In this document: positions 46,307 through 54,826 of the stretch, one piece after another
How positions within the stretch are numbered: the first letter of the stretch is position 1
Layout of the letters: every line of letters begins with the position of its first letter
Origin: Myroides odoratimimus
GTDB lineage: Bacteria > Bacteroidota > Bacteroidia > Flavobacteriales > Flavobacteriaceae
Length of the DNA: 64,000 nt
NCBI RefSeq assembly: GCF_030326305.1
Contig: NZ_JACAKB010000002.1
Span: 1-64,000, forward strand
Direction of reading: 5' to 3'
Program-made: the position numbers and the translations under genes
The notes under the pieces: generated by a model
The model's input: only the letters and a program-made list of their open reading frames with translations
Databases searched by the model: none
What the model was told of the DNA's origin: nothing

Positions 46307-47090
46307 GTATTTAATTGAAAAGACACAATTCAAACCTGAGATAGGTATTGTATTGGGGTCAGGATTAGGAAACCTTACTGCTGATATTAAAATAGAGCAT
46401 GAAATTCCTTACTCAGAAATTCCTAATTTTCCAGTATCTACTGTACAAGGACACAAAGGTGCTTTAATCTTTGGTACGATTGGTAATAAAAAAGTAATGG
46501 CTATGCAAGGTCGTTTCCATTACTACGAAGGATACGAAATGGCAAAAACAGTATTCCCGATCAGAGTAATGAAGTATATGGGAGTAGAAACACTAATCGT
46601 ATCTAATGCTTCAGGAGGTGTTAACCCTACATTTAAAGTAGGAGACATTATGATCATCACAGATCATATCAATGCATTCCCTGATCATCCTCTAAGAGGA
46701 CATAATGATGAGCGTTTCGGACCTCGTTTCGTAAACATGAATGATGCGTATACAGGAACTTTAGTTAAGAAAGCACAAGAAATAGCTAAAGCGAAGAACT
46801 TCGATATTAAACAAGGTGTCTACTACGGACTACAAGGGCCAACTTTTGAAACATTGGCTGAGTATAAAATGGTACGCATTGTAGGAGCAGACTGTGTAGG
46901 TATGTCTACAGTACCAGAAGTAATCGTAGCTCGTCACATGGATATGAAAGTATTCGGTATCTCTGTTATCTCAGATATGGGGAATGAAGAAGGTATCGTA
47001 GAAGCACATCACGAAGATGTACTTAGAGCTGTAGAAGCTGCTGAGCCTATCGCTCGTGAGCTTATTAATGAGTTAATTAAAACTATGTAA
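46278..47090 (+). CDS. punA: purine nucleoside phosphorylase
   Basis: A 270-residue trimeric-type PNP: IGIVLGSGLGNL (phosphate-binding), QGRFHYYEGYEM, IVSNASGGVNPTF and QGPTFETLAEYKMVR, with SVISDMGNE towards the end. It cleaves inosine/guanosine with phosphate in purine salvage. The start at 46278 lies inside lpxK (29-bp overlap) and is preferred because the N-terminus MWEQVQETVKYLIEKTQF fits the family length. Followed by tandem terminators. Confidence 0.93.
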   Translation: MWEQVQETVKYLIEKTQFKPEIGIVLGSGLGNLTADIKIEHEIPYSEIPNFPVSTVQGHKGALIFGTIGNKKVMAMQGRFHYYEGYEMAKTVFPIRVMKYMGVETLIVSNASGGVNPTFKVGDIMIITDHINAFPDHPLRGHNDERFGPRFVNMNDAYTGTLVKKAQEIAKAKNFDIKQGVYYGLQGPTFETLAEYKMVRIVGADCVGMSTVPEVIVARHMDMKVFGISVISDMGNEEGIVEAHHEDVLRAVEAAEPIARELINELIKTM

Positions 47091-47116
47091 TTAGTTTTTC
47101 TTATAATGTAATTTTA

Positions 47117-47145
47117 AGAGATACTTCTTCTGCAGAAGTATCTCT
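47117..47145 (+). terminator. first terminator after the PNP gene
   Basis: AGAGATACTTCT / AGAAGTATCTCT, a 12-bp perfect stem with a 5-nt loop followed by seven T. Confidence 0.92.
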
Positions 47146-47155
47146 TTTTTTAAAG

Positions 47156-47225
47156 ACCTGTTTAGATTCTCTGTGTAGTTTTCTTTAAGAATACTACAGA
47201 GTACCTAAACAGGTTCTTTTTTTTA
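47156..47225 (+). terminator. second, long terminator-like hairpin
   Basis: ACCTGTTTAG (47156-47165) pairs with CTAAACAGGT (47205-47214), and inside it CTGTGTAGT pairs loosely with ACTACAG, giving a two-tier stem, followed by a run of T. It acts behind the first terminator. Confidence 0.8.
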
Positions 47226-47262
47226 CCATCTGTCCTGTGCTAGTATAATAATGGTAGTTTGA

Positions 47263-47335
47263 TCGCATAGTGATTGCATTAAAAACGGCCAAAACTATGC
47301 GAGCAGTATGCCATCACTATGCGATAACTATGCGA
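47263..47335. repeat. cluster of four ACTATGCGA 9-mers
   Basis: Forward copies at 47294-47302, 47316-47324 and 47327-47335; one inverted copy (TCGCATAGT) at 47263-47271. The inverted and second forward copies extend to a 13-bp inverted match (ATCGCATAGTGAT / ATCACTATGCGAT). The last two forward copies are one helical turn apart (11 bp), which suits protein binding. Confidence 0.75.
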
Positions 47336-47402
47336 CCACTCCAATAAATGGCACAAAAAAAAGCCACCGAAGTGACTATTTTGAATTTTCTACTACTATA
47401 AA

Positions 47403-49178
47403 TTAATCTATAATTTCCATTTTTTTCATAATGAATGTGGCATTCTTATTCTGACACACGCCATCTCTAATCTTGTAATCAAAGTGTAAATCATCTTCTT
47501 TTATCTCCACTTCAAAACATTTATTGATAAGAATATCAGGGAATTTATTCGTTGTCTCACATACCTCTAAATCATGGGTAGCGATCACACCATAGGTCTT
47601 CTCCCTAATCAACTTATGGATTACTCCTATCGTTCCGCTCTGCTTATCATCAGAGTTCGTTCCTCTAAGTATTTCATCTAGTAATACGAAGCATGGCTCC
47701 TCTCTCACCTGTTCGATAATCATCTTTAACCTCTTCACCTCAGCATAGAAGTAAGACTCACTATCTTCTAATGAATCTGTCAATCTCATCGATACAAATA
47801 ACGGCAGTGGGAAGAAAGTAGCTTTCGTAGCACAGATAGGCGCACCTATACTAGCTAGTACAAGGTTAACCCCTATGGTGCGCAAGAAAGTACTCTTACC
47901 AGACATATTAGATCCTGTCAGAATCACAAAGCGTTGGTTGCTAAAATTGATGTCATTACAGACTCTCTTTTTCTCATTCAGCAGAGGATGTCCTAGATCT
48001 TTAAACTTCATCTCTCCCTCTTCACTGATAGTTGGGAAGGTATAATGTCTGTTGTTATAAGAGAAATTCGCTAGCGAATTAAGCGCTTCTACTTCTCCTA
48101 TGATCTCTATTGCTTTAGGTACAAGATGTCCTTTGCTCTGTTTCCAATTTAAAAAGCGGTGTAATACGTGTACGTGATACTGTACAAAACCGTTAAAGAC
48201 AACCATCACAAAAATATTAGCTATAGTCTCTAACTGCTCGAATAGTCTAGACAGTTCTTTTAACTCTTTACTAGCCTGAAAAGAATCTTTATTTAACTCA
48301 CTGATATACGATTTCATTTTATCCGTAGTGAAAGTCTCTCTTTCTATACGCTTAATGATAGAACTACAGCTCTCTATAGTCTCATGTACCTTATCTGCTC
48401 CTCCTAGCTCTGCCTGAATATTCTTTATCTGTGATAAAGTAAGTATTAGGTTAAAAGAGAATAAGGTAGAGATCACATATCCCATAAAGTCAAGGTCTAA
48501 CAGAAAGTATAAAACAATCGAAATCCCTAATAGCACAGGTAATACATAACTTAATGCACGGCCTAGTTTACTAATAGGTACTACGGCTGTGTCACTCCAC
48601 TTCTTTAATCTTGTATACGCTTTCTCATCTAGATTCGACAATTTACTATAAGCATTAATCTCATGTCTCCATTCTACCTTCTGAGAAAGTTCCTTAATCG
48701 CTTCTTGATTATCTAAAATAGCTTCTGAAGTCAATTTGCCTTTTAATAAATCTGCAAGCTTTTGTTTTCCTATAAACGTTGCTGTTCTATTTAGGTATTG
48801 ATACAGGGATTTTTGCCCAAAAATATCTAAGTCAAAAGCATAAGGGTGTTCTGTAGTCTTAAATTCTTCTCCTGCGGCAAAGGGTCTTTTATCCTCCTCT
48901 AAGAAGGCAAGCTCATCTGTATTAATCTCTTTAAGAGCCTGTACATAGCGCATCTTCCACGAGTACTCTACGTGTACACGTAGTAATACTAAGAAAGCAA
49001 CAATAAGCCCTCCTGTAAAATATAAGTAAAAGGTATCTGCGTTAGCCAAAGCTAGATAGAAGAAATAAATAATAGCGAAGAAAACAACCAAGCGTATTGC
49101 TCCTACTATTTTATACTTACTTCTTATAGCATTATATTGAGTATTAAATAATAACTGTCTTTTGTTATAAATTTCCAT
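47403..49178 (-). CDS. MutS-family ATPase with membrane segments
   Basis: A 591-residue MutS paralogue. The C-terminal ABC-type ATPase domain is intact: Walker A TGSNMSGKST (421-430), Walker B FVLLDEILRGTNSDD and the His switch VIATHDLEV. The N-terminal half has no mismatch-recognition domain (no FxE motif). Instead it has two hydrophobic hairpins, about residues 26-67 and 208-245, which would anchor it in the membrane, and a helical clamp-like middle. It is not the mismatch-repair MutS; the role is unknown. Convergent with PNP. Confidence 0.88.
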   Translation of the reverse strand: MEIYNKRQLLFNTQYNAIRSKYKIVGAIRLVVFFAIIYFFYLALANADTFYLYFTGGLIVAFLVLLRVHVEYSWKMRYVQALKEINTDELAFLEEDKRPFAAGEEFKTTEHPYAFDLDIFGQKSLYQYLNRTATFIGKQKLADLLKGKLTSEAILDNQEAIKELSQKVEWRHEINAYSKLSNLDEKAYTRLKKWSDTAVVPISKLGRALSYVLPVLLGISIVLYFLLDLDFMGYVISTLFSFNLILTLSQIKNIQAELGGADKVHETIESCSSIIKRIERETFTTDKMKSYISELNKDSFQASKELKELSRLFEQLETIANIFVMVVFNGFVQYHVHVLHRFLNWKQSKGHLVPKAIEIIGEVEALNSLANFSYNNRHYTFPTISEEGEMKFKDLGHPLLNEKKRVCNDINFSNQRFVILTGSNMSGKSTFLRTIGVNLVLASIGAPICATKATFFPLPLFVSMRLTDSLEDSESYFYAEVKRLKMIIEQVREEPCFVLLDEILRGTNSDDKQSGTIGVIHKLIREKTYGVIATHDLEVCETTNKFPDILINKCFEVEIKEDDLHFDYKIRDGVCQNKNATFIMKKMEIID

Positions 49179-49383
49179 TGATAATTTATTTTTTTTGCCA
49201 TACCGCCTCTAATGAGACATCAACAAATATACACCAATAAAAATATCTTGTTCATTAATTCTAGTTATAATATTGAGAATCTATTGTGAAAATAAGGGAA
49301 TAAATAGAACAATTTAAATTAGCATCGCGCTATTTCACTTCACTAGTTTATCTTCGTATTATGAAATCACTAATGACTGCGTT

Positions 49384-50115
49384 ATGTATCTAGACTTTGA
49401 ACAAAATAGTTATCTATATCTACCTAGTTTCTTTACGGAAGAAGAATTAACATCTATAGAATTGATACTTAACAACTTTCACAAGCAATGGCTAATAGAA
49501 AATGAACAAGGGTATAAGAAGGTATTAATCAACAGTCATAGCCTTACGAGTAGTCCTTTTATTACTAAACAAGAAAGGCTAGCATTATTCCAATTCATTG
49601 CTCAGGCTAAACTTACAGATATTGTCGAGTCTATCTTTCCCGATAAAGCTAAATTCTTAAATACTCAATTATTCTTTGACCCTTATCACAAAGAACAAAA
49701 AAACTATTGGCATAGGGATATTCAGTATACAGGGCTTTCGATAGAAGAACAACAAGAAAAGATTAAGACAGAAAATGTAGTTCACTTTAGAATCCCTTTG
49801 AAGAAAGAAAATGGAATAGAAATCATCCCTGCTACTCATCGTCTATGGGATAGCCCTATAGAAGAAGATACTAGACTCTCTCAGCATGGTCGTCATCCAA
49901 GTGATGCTCTAGAGCGAGGGCAAGTGTTTAATCTAAATAGGGGTGATCTATTTATCTTCTCCGCGAATAGTATCCACAGAGGGCTATATGGGGATGAGAG
50001 ATTCTCTTTTGACATCATCTACTGTGATGATACACCCGCTTTTAATGCTTTTATAGACTCTAAAAATCAACCTACAGAAGAAGAATTAATTCTTCTAAAC
50101 AACAGTGTGTTCTAA
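49384..50115 (+). CDS. phytanoyl-CoA dioxygenase (PhyH) family protein
   Basis: A 243-residue Fe(II)/2-oxoglutarate-dependent oxygenase. The iron ligands are present: YWHRDIQYTG gives His110 and Asp112, and FSANSIHRGLYG gives His198; Arg in the following stretch (DERFSFDIIY) would bind 2-oxoglutarate. Substrate unknown. The gene converges on the DUF805 gene and ends close to a bidirectional terminator (50142-50181). Confidence 0.88.
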   Translation: MYLDFEQNSYLYLPSFFTEEELTSIELILNNFHKQWLIENEQGYKKVLINSHSLTSSPFITKQERLALFQFIAQAKLTDIVESIFPDKAKFLNTQLFFDPYHKEQKNYWHRDIQYTGLSIEEQQEKIKTENVVHFRIPLKKENGIEIIPATHRLWDSPIEEDTRLSQHGRHPSDALERGQVFNLNRGDLFIFSANSIHRGLYGDERFSFDIIYCDDTPAFNAFIDSKNQPTEEELILLNNSVF

Positions 50116-50141
50116 GAGTATACCCTTTATACGAAGTAACT

Positions 50142-50181
50142 AAAAAGGATGTAATGGTATAATACCCATTATATCCTTTTT
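50142..50181. terminator. bidirectional terminator between PhyH and DUF805 genes
   Basis: AAAAAGGATGTAATGG / CCATTATATCCTTTTT, 16-bp stem with one G-T type mismatch and an 8-nt loop; the right arm overlaps the DUF805 stop. Confidence 0.9.
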
Positions 50182-50488
50182 AGCTTTCTATTGGCTCTGA
50201 TATAGGCTTCGTCACTTTTATCTCTCTAGATAACATACCTAACCAAGTTTTAAAGTTAAACTGTTCCCACCCTTTCTTACCTAAATCGTGACAGCGTCTA
50301 GTCCCTTTACCAAAAAGATAAATATGTAACCCTATAAAGGCTATTAGAAATAGTATTCCGAAAAAAGCGCCACTTAATCTCGCAAATACTGAGAAGCTTA
50401 AAAACAATAGCACAAAGTAAGTTACCAGACTTACGATATATGCCTTTCTGTTGATAGTCCCTTTATAAGAAAATGCCTCTTTTATCAC
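50180..50488 (-). CDS. DUF805 family small membrane protein
   Basis: 102 residues with two or three membrane segments (SLVTYFVLLFLSFSVFA, FFGILFLIAFIGLHIYLF) and the DUF805 signature RRCHDLGKKGWEQF after FGKGT. Starts with the family pattern FSYKGTINRKAYI (F-GR-R type). Function unknown; a membrane protein. Monocistronic. Confidence 0.88.
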   Translation of the reverse strand: MIKEAFSYKGTINRKAYIVSLVTYFVLLFLSFSVFARLSGAFFGILFLIAFIGLHIYLFGKGTRRCHDLGKKGWEQFNFKTWLGMLSREIKVTKPISEPIES

Positions 50489-50696
50489 AATTATTCAATT
50501 TATTTTGAAGCGTCAAATTTAAACAAAAACTAGTAAAAAAATCACTTCCCTTAAGTAAGTAATAGATAAGCTTATTGAGGATAAAGCAACGTTTTGTATA
50601 GCTATATTGGTTATTGTTATTTTAATTTCAAAACACATGACACCTTATGATAAATATGTTAAACAATCAAACAACACCTCCTGATTAAACAATAAG

Positions 50697-50726
50697 AACC
50701 TTATATTTAAGGTTATATCTATAACC
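50697..50726. promoter_or_regulatory. overlapping dyads upstream of the esterase-fusion gene
   Basis: AACCTTA-TATT-TAAGGTT (50697-50714) overlaps GGTTATA-TC-TATAACC (50711-50726), sharing the central GGTT. Two nested dyads 22 bp before the ATG look like an operator, but with no known regulator. Confidence 0.4.
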
Positions 50727-50748
50727 AACTAGAAATAAACACTATAAT

Positions 50749-53121
50749 ATGAGATTTTTATTCACCTTACTAATGGCTTTAGCAATCACCGCAACTAAAG
50801 CACAAGAGTTAATCATACAACCACTACTTCCTCCAGATACTAAGGAACTAACAGACCTGTCTTTCCTTAAAGAAGAGCTAAAAGACAAGCAAATCGTCAT
50901 GTTAGGAGAACAAACACATATGTATGATAATATCTTTGAGATGAAGACAAGAGTAGTTGAATATCTACACCAAGAAATGGGCTTTACTACTTTCGCTATG
51001 GAGTCTCCTGTATATGATATATGGAAGATGAATCAACAGGGGTTTAATCCTGATGCGTTTAATCAAGCTATATTTGATGCATGGAGTAATAGCAAAGAGT
51101 TTCAAAGATTAGTTAAGTATATAGAAGATAATAACCTTAAAGTGATAGGATATGACCCGCAAATCCTAAATGAGGATATCTTCATAGAAGACTTCTTTAC
51201 TTACCTAGAGCAACAAAAAATAAGTTTAAAGCTTGACTCGGATGACTTCGGTATCGCATTAGAGGCATTGCTAGTTACTTACAAATACGATAATCAAGAT
51301 ATCAAATTTACTGCTTTTGAAAAAGAGCTTAAAAGAATAATTACTGCTATAGAGAGGTTACCTCAAACAGACACTAATCTTACTTGGGTACAAATCACTA
51401 AAGGTCTTCTAAGCACTGCACAATCAGTCAATGATATGAAAGAACCTATTATGACAAGTGACCTTGCCTCTAAAGATGACAACTATCGCGATAAGCAGAT
51501 GGCGGATAACTTAATACAGTATATTAAAAGGCATCCTCAAGAAAAAATCATGGTGTGGGCTGATAATATCCATGTTATGTACAGCAACCCGAATAGTGGA
51601 AATGTACAAGCAAGAGCCTTCATCTCTATGGGACGACAAATAAAAGATTATTATAAAGGGAAAGTATTTAGTCTAGGTACGTTACATGCCAATGATTCCC
51701 TATTCGATACAGGGACACGTACATTACATGCTACTCCTATTCAAGAAGGTTCTTTTGAAGATCAGTTACAAAAGTTAAACACTCCTTATCTGTATATTTC
51801 TTCTAATCAGGAAGCAATGCATCGACCTATGGACACAAGGCTACTTCACTTCGTAGAGTATACGAAGGAGAGATTAGACTTATTTCACGATGGTTATATA
51901 TTTCTAAATACTGCTTCACAAGCAGAGCGAAAAAAGATAAAGAAACAAGATACCCAAAACAAGGTAACTGTACCTTCTAAAGAAATTAAGCAAGAACAAG
52001 GTTCTTTTAAAGGACAACTAGTAGATAAAGATACTCAACAGCCTATCGCCTTTGCAACTATTATTTTAGTAGAACAAGATATCTATAGAGTAACGGATGA
52101 TAATGGGTATTATGAACTGCCTTTTGACCCTAAGACAAAAGGCAACTCTACACTAGAGATACAAGCTCTAGGATATGATAACTATACTGTATCCTTAAAT
52201 GAATTAGCTTCTGTTATCTCCTTAGAAGCCAACTTTGACTTACTAGATGAATTAGTTATCACCAAACAACTTACTCCAAAAGAAGTACTCCGCCTTGCTA
52301 TCAAAAAGAAAGCTGAGAACCACCCTACTGAACCATTTAACTTCACTAGATTTAGTAATGAATTAATCTATAAGAACGATACTAAAATATTTGACCTTGA
52401 AATGATAACTAAAGATTACCAGGAAACCTATTTAGGCTTGAACAGAACAACTTTTGAGGTACAACAAGTAAAATGGAACAATAGAGGTATTAAGAACATA
52501 AAAAATACAGACCATATTTTTAGAGGCAGAGAGAATCCAATTCAATACTCTAATATATTACACAAAAGAAAATACAAGAAGTTTAAACTCTCGTTTATAG
52601 AATCTAAAGATCCTAATGATAGTAACTTATATGTTATCGCATTCGAAACAGAGAGAGAGGGTTGGAATTACACTAATAAAGCTGATCCCTCTAAATACTC
52701 AGGTAGAATTTATATTAATCAAGATAACTATGCCATAGTAAAAGTGGTTGAAACATGGGAATCATCATTAGATGCTGACTATTTAAAAAGTAAGTATAAA
52801 CACAATTCTAATATAGAGCGTATTGCATTAAGGACTGCTAAGGAAGAAAATATCAGCGTATTCAAAGATCTCCTCAATAATGGTAAATACTATGCTACTA
52901 ACTTCTTCTATAGATCCTTTAGTGAAGAAACTTATCATAATGGAGAGAAACATAATTTCACCAGCTCTACTGACTCACATTTATTTGATTTAAAAACAAA
53001 TGACGTCGAATTCATAGAGTATGAATTTAAAAACAAAAGCAAAACTTTACTAGATAGGGTATCTTACAATGAGGACTTTTGGAACAACTTCTACAAAGAA
53101 AACCCTCAGTATAAACCATAA
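50749..53121 (+). CDS. erythromycin-esterase-like / carboxypeptidase-like fusion, exported
   Basis: 790 residues. A signal peptide ends at ATKAQ. Residues about 30-390 form an erythromycin-esterase-like domain: MLGEQTHMYDN (Glu54, His57), FTTFAMESPVYD and MVWADNIHVMYS match the active-site blocks of that superfamily. Next comes a CarboxypepD_reg-like beta domain (about 410-500; GQLVDKDTQQPIAFATIILV), then ~290 residues typical of Bacteroidota proteins that carry this domain (RIYINQDNYAIVKVVETWES). It is probably periplasmic or outer-membrane bound; the substrate is unknown, and macrolide resistance should not be assumed. Confidence 0.82.
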   Translation: MRFLFTLLMALAITATKAQELIIQPLLPPDTKELTDLSFLKEELKDKQIVMLGEQTHMYDNIFEMKTRVVEYLHQEMGFTTFAMESPVYDIWKMNQQGFNPDAFNQAIFDAWSNSKEFQRLVKYIEDNNLKVIGYDPQILNEDIFIEDFFTYLEQQKISLKLDSDDFGIALEALLVTYKYDNQDIKFTAFEKELKRIITAIERLPQTDTNLTWVQITKGLLSTAQSVNDMKEPIMTSDLASKDDNYRDKQMADNLIQYIKRHPQEKIMVWADNIHVMYSNPNSGNVQARAFISMGRQIKDYYKGKVFSLGTLHANDSLFDTGTRTLHATPIQEGSFEDQLQKLNTPYLYISSNQEAMHRPMDTRLLHFVEYTKERLDLFHDGYIFLNTASQAERKKIKKQDTQNKVTVPSKEIKQEQGSFKGQLVDKDTQQPIAFATIILVEQDIYRVTDDNGYYELPFDPKTKGNSTLEIQALGYDNYTVSLNELASVISLEANFDLLDELVITKQLTPKEVLRLAIKKKAENHPTEPFNFTRFSNELIYKNDTKIFDLEMITKDYQETYLGLNRTTFEVQQVKWNNRGIKNIKNTDHIFRGRENPIQYSNILHKRKYKKFKLSFIESKDPNDSNLYVIAFETEREGWNYTNKADPSKYSGRIYINQDNYAIVKVVETWESSLDADYLKSKYKHNSNIERIALRTAKEENISVFKDLLNNGKYYATNFFYRSFSEETYHNGEKHNFTSSTDSHLFDLKTNDVEFIEYEFKNKSKTLLDRVSYNEDFWNNFYKENPQYKP

Positions 53122-53135
53122 TTAAGTTAAACAAA

Positions 53136-53164
53136 AAGAGGCTGTAATGGGATTACAGCCTCTT
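53136..53164. terminator. bidirectional terminator
   Basis: AAGAGGCTGTAAT, GGG, ATTACAGCCTCTT: 13-bp perfect stem flanked by A and T runs, between two convergent genes; its right arm ends 5 bp from the stop of the plug-like gene. Confidence 0.92.
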
Positions 53165-53169
53165 CTATT

Positions 53170-53586
53170 TTATTTAGTAATAACAACTATCCCAAATGCA
53201 CCTCCTCTAGTACCGTACATCATGTCAGTTTGTTTTGACTTCTCATATTTTATTTCCTTCACCTCTTCTATCTTGAGTAAGGCTAAGTCTTTTGATTTAA
53301 CGAACTTACTCCCCTCTGCACTCCCCTTCTTATCTACTAATAATACATCATAATCTCCTGAATCTACTAAAGGAACAGCTCCTCTATTGTATAGCTTACA
53401 TGTGTTGATATATAACTCTTCCACATATTCTTGTAAAGATACCTTATTACCAGGGTTCACTTCTGATATTTTCTGTACTGAAGTTGGTAAACTATCTTTA
53501 GCATTTATCGTTTTCTCTTGAGGTTCTTGCGCAAAACAGAGCGCTGTAACACCTAGTGCTACAATACTGTATCTTATCTTTTTCAT
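53170..53586 (-). CDS. small exported protein with TonB-plug-like end
   Basis: 138 residues with a signal peptide (SIVALGVTALCFAQE). The C-terminal 40 residues (LALLKIEEVKEIKYEKSKQT, MMYGTRGGAFGIVVITK) look like the end of a TonB-receptor plug domain ('I..I.V.K......YG.RG.nGVI.ITTK'), yet there is no barrel. A free-standing plug-like protein; function not recognised. Monocistronic, convergent with the esterase fusion. Confidence 0.72.
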   Translation of the reverse strand: MKKIRYSIVALGVTALCFAQEPQEKTINAKDSLPTSVQKISEVNPGNKVSLQEYVEELYINTCKLYNRGAVPLVDSGDYDVLLVDKKGSAEGSKFVKSKDLALLKIEEVKEIKYEKSKQTDMMYGTRGGAFGIVVITK

Positions 53587-53678
53587 GAGGTATAGCGTGA
53601 AATTATGAGCCTCTAATTTACTCTTTCTAATCTTAATATAATGATAAAAATAAGGTATTGAAATGCTAATTAAATCAA

Positions 53679-54710
53679 CTATTGCTTTAACACCCAGTCC
53701 ACTATTTTTTGTTTAGGTTCTTGATGGATTTCATAACTTTCTCCATCAGCGAAAAAATGATTTTCCCCTTCTAGTACATCTATTGTTATATTCTTATTAT
53801 GAAAACTCTTAAGCAACTCAACATTGCTAATAGGATCTACTAATACGTCTTGATCTCCTATCATATAAAACATCGGTATAGCTATCGCTCTATACTTATC
53901 CTGATTGTCTTTTGCTACTAAATCTTTTTCTGTACGTCCTATTAGAAATCGATACCTCGTTTTAGTTTTCTTATCTGTATATCCTATCTCCTTCATCTTT
54001 TTCTTATACATCTTCCAATAGTTCTTATCATCCTTAATTGAAATATAATAATCCGCTAATTCGTTATACACCTTTTCTTTTTCTTCTTGAGTATCATACG
54101 CAAAGTAATCTTGAAAACCATTCTCTTCTTGTCTTAGTTGGTATAGAAACATCTCTTTACCAGAAACAACAGGTGATGATAACATCACTAAGAAATCAGG
54201 GTCAAAAGAATGAGCATAAGCATCCATAATAGCTATCCCTCCCATGCTATGTCCTATCACACCAATCTTTTTATCCTTTAACTCTTGTCTCTTCTTTAAC
54301 ATCTGAAAGGCAGAAGCTAATTCTGCACCCATCATAGAAGGGCTATATGACATATCTCCACCTCCTGTTCCTCCTGAATTTCCCATCTCTCTTTCATCAT
54401 ATCTAAATACAGCTACATTGTGATCTAATAAGGCTTCTGCTAAATAGCTATGTGTATTACGTGTATTATATCCTGTACCTGGTTTAATAATCACTACTTT
54501 ATCGAAGCCTGTCAAAGGTATAATCAAACTCCCTTCAAAAGAAACACTATCTATCTTTTCTTTCCAATGAAAGGCAGGTACATTAAATTTAATCGTAGTA
54601 AAAGAGTAATTGTCTTTTTTAGGGACATAGGTTTCTAAGTCAGTCTTAGCATTCTGTCCTATACCCATCGAGGTAATCAGTAGAAAGCTGTATAAAATTA
54701 AGTGTTTCAT
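53679..54710 (-). CDS. exported alpha/beta hydrolase
   Basis: 343 residues with a signal peptide (LILYSFLLITSMGIGQ). Hydrolase motifs: VVIIKPGTGYNTRN (oxyanion region), FRYDEREMGNSGG, nucleophile elbow IGHSMGGIAIMDAY, acid in MIGDQDVLVDP, and catalytic His in LEGENHFFADG. Periplasmic serine hydrolase/esterase of unknown substrate. Stands alone on its strand. Confidence 0.87.
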   Translation of the reverse strand: MKHLILYSFLLITSMGIGQNAKTDLETYVPKKDNYSFTTIKFNVPAFHWKEKIDSVSFEGSLIIPLTGFDKVVIIKPGTGYNTRNTHSYLAEALLDHNVAVFRYDEREMGNSGGTGGGDMSYSPSMMGAELASAFQMLKKRQELKDKKIGVIGHSMGGIAIMDAYAHSFDPDFLVMLSSPVVSGKEMFLYQLRQEENGFQDYFAYDTQEEKEKVYNELADYYISIKDDKNYWKMYKKKMKEIGYTDKKTKTRYRFLIGRTEKDLVAKDNQDKYRAIAIPMFYMIGDQDVLVDPISNVELLKSFHNKNITIDVLEGENHFFADGESYEIHQEPKQKIVDWVLKQ

Positions 54711-54773
54711 AATTATAAGTTTTAGTTAAGTGTTCTATAGATAACTACTTAATCAAAACCTTTAGTATAAAAA

Positions 54774-54805
54774 AAAGCTACTTTAACATATCGTAAAGTA
54801 GCTTT
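54774..54805 (-). terminator. terminator of the beta-propeller gene
   Basis: AAAGCTACTTTA / TAAAGTAGCTTT form a 12-bp perfect stem with an 8-nt loop and a T-run on the minus strand, 22 bp after the stop. Confidence 0.92.
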
Positions 54806-54826
54806 ATTCATTCTTATATCAAGTGA

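Larger units (their letters stand above)
47091..47402. other. terminators and ACTATGCGA repeat cluster
   Basis: No gene. Two tandem plus-strand terminators (47117-47145 and 47156-47225) are followed by a cluster of 9-bp repeats (47263-47335) and, next to the convergent MutS-like gene, a minus-strand terminator at 47355-47377 (AGCCAC, CGAA, GTGACT, with A-run before). Confidence 0.85.

Noticed and set aside
50749-53121. Macrolide-resistance determinant
   Set aside because: The Ere-like domain is exported and fused to surface modules; resistance cannot be claimed.
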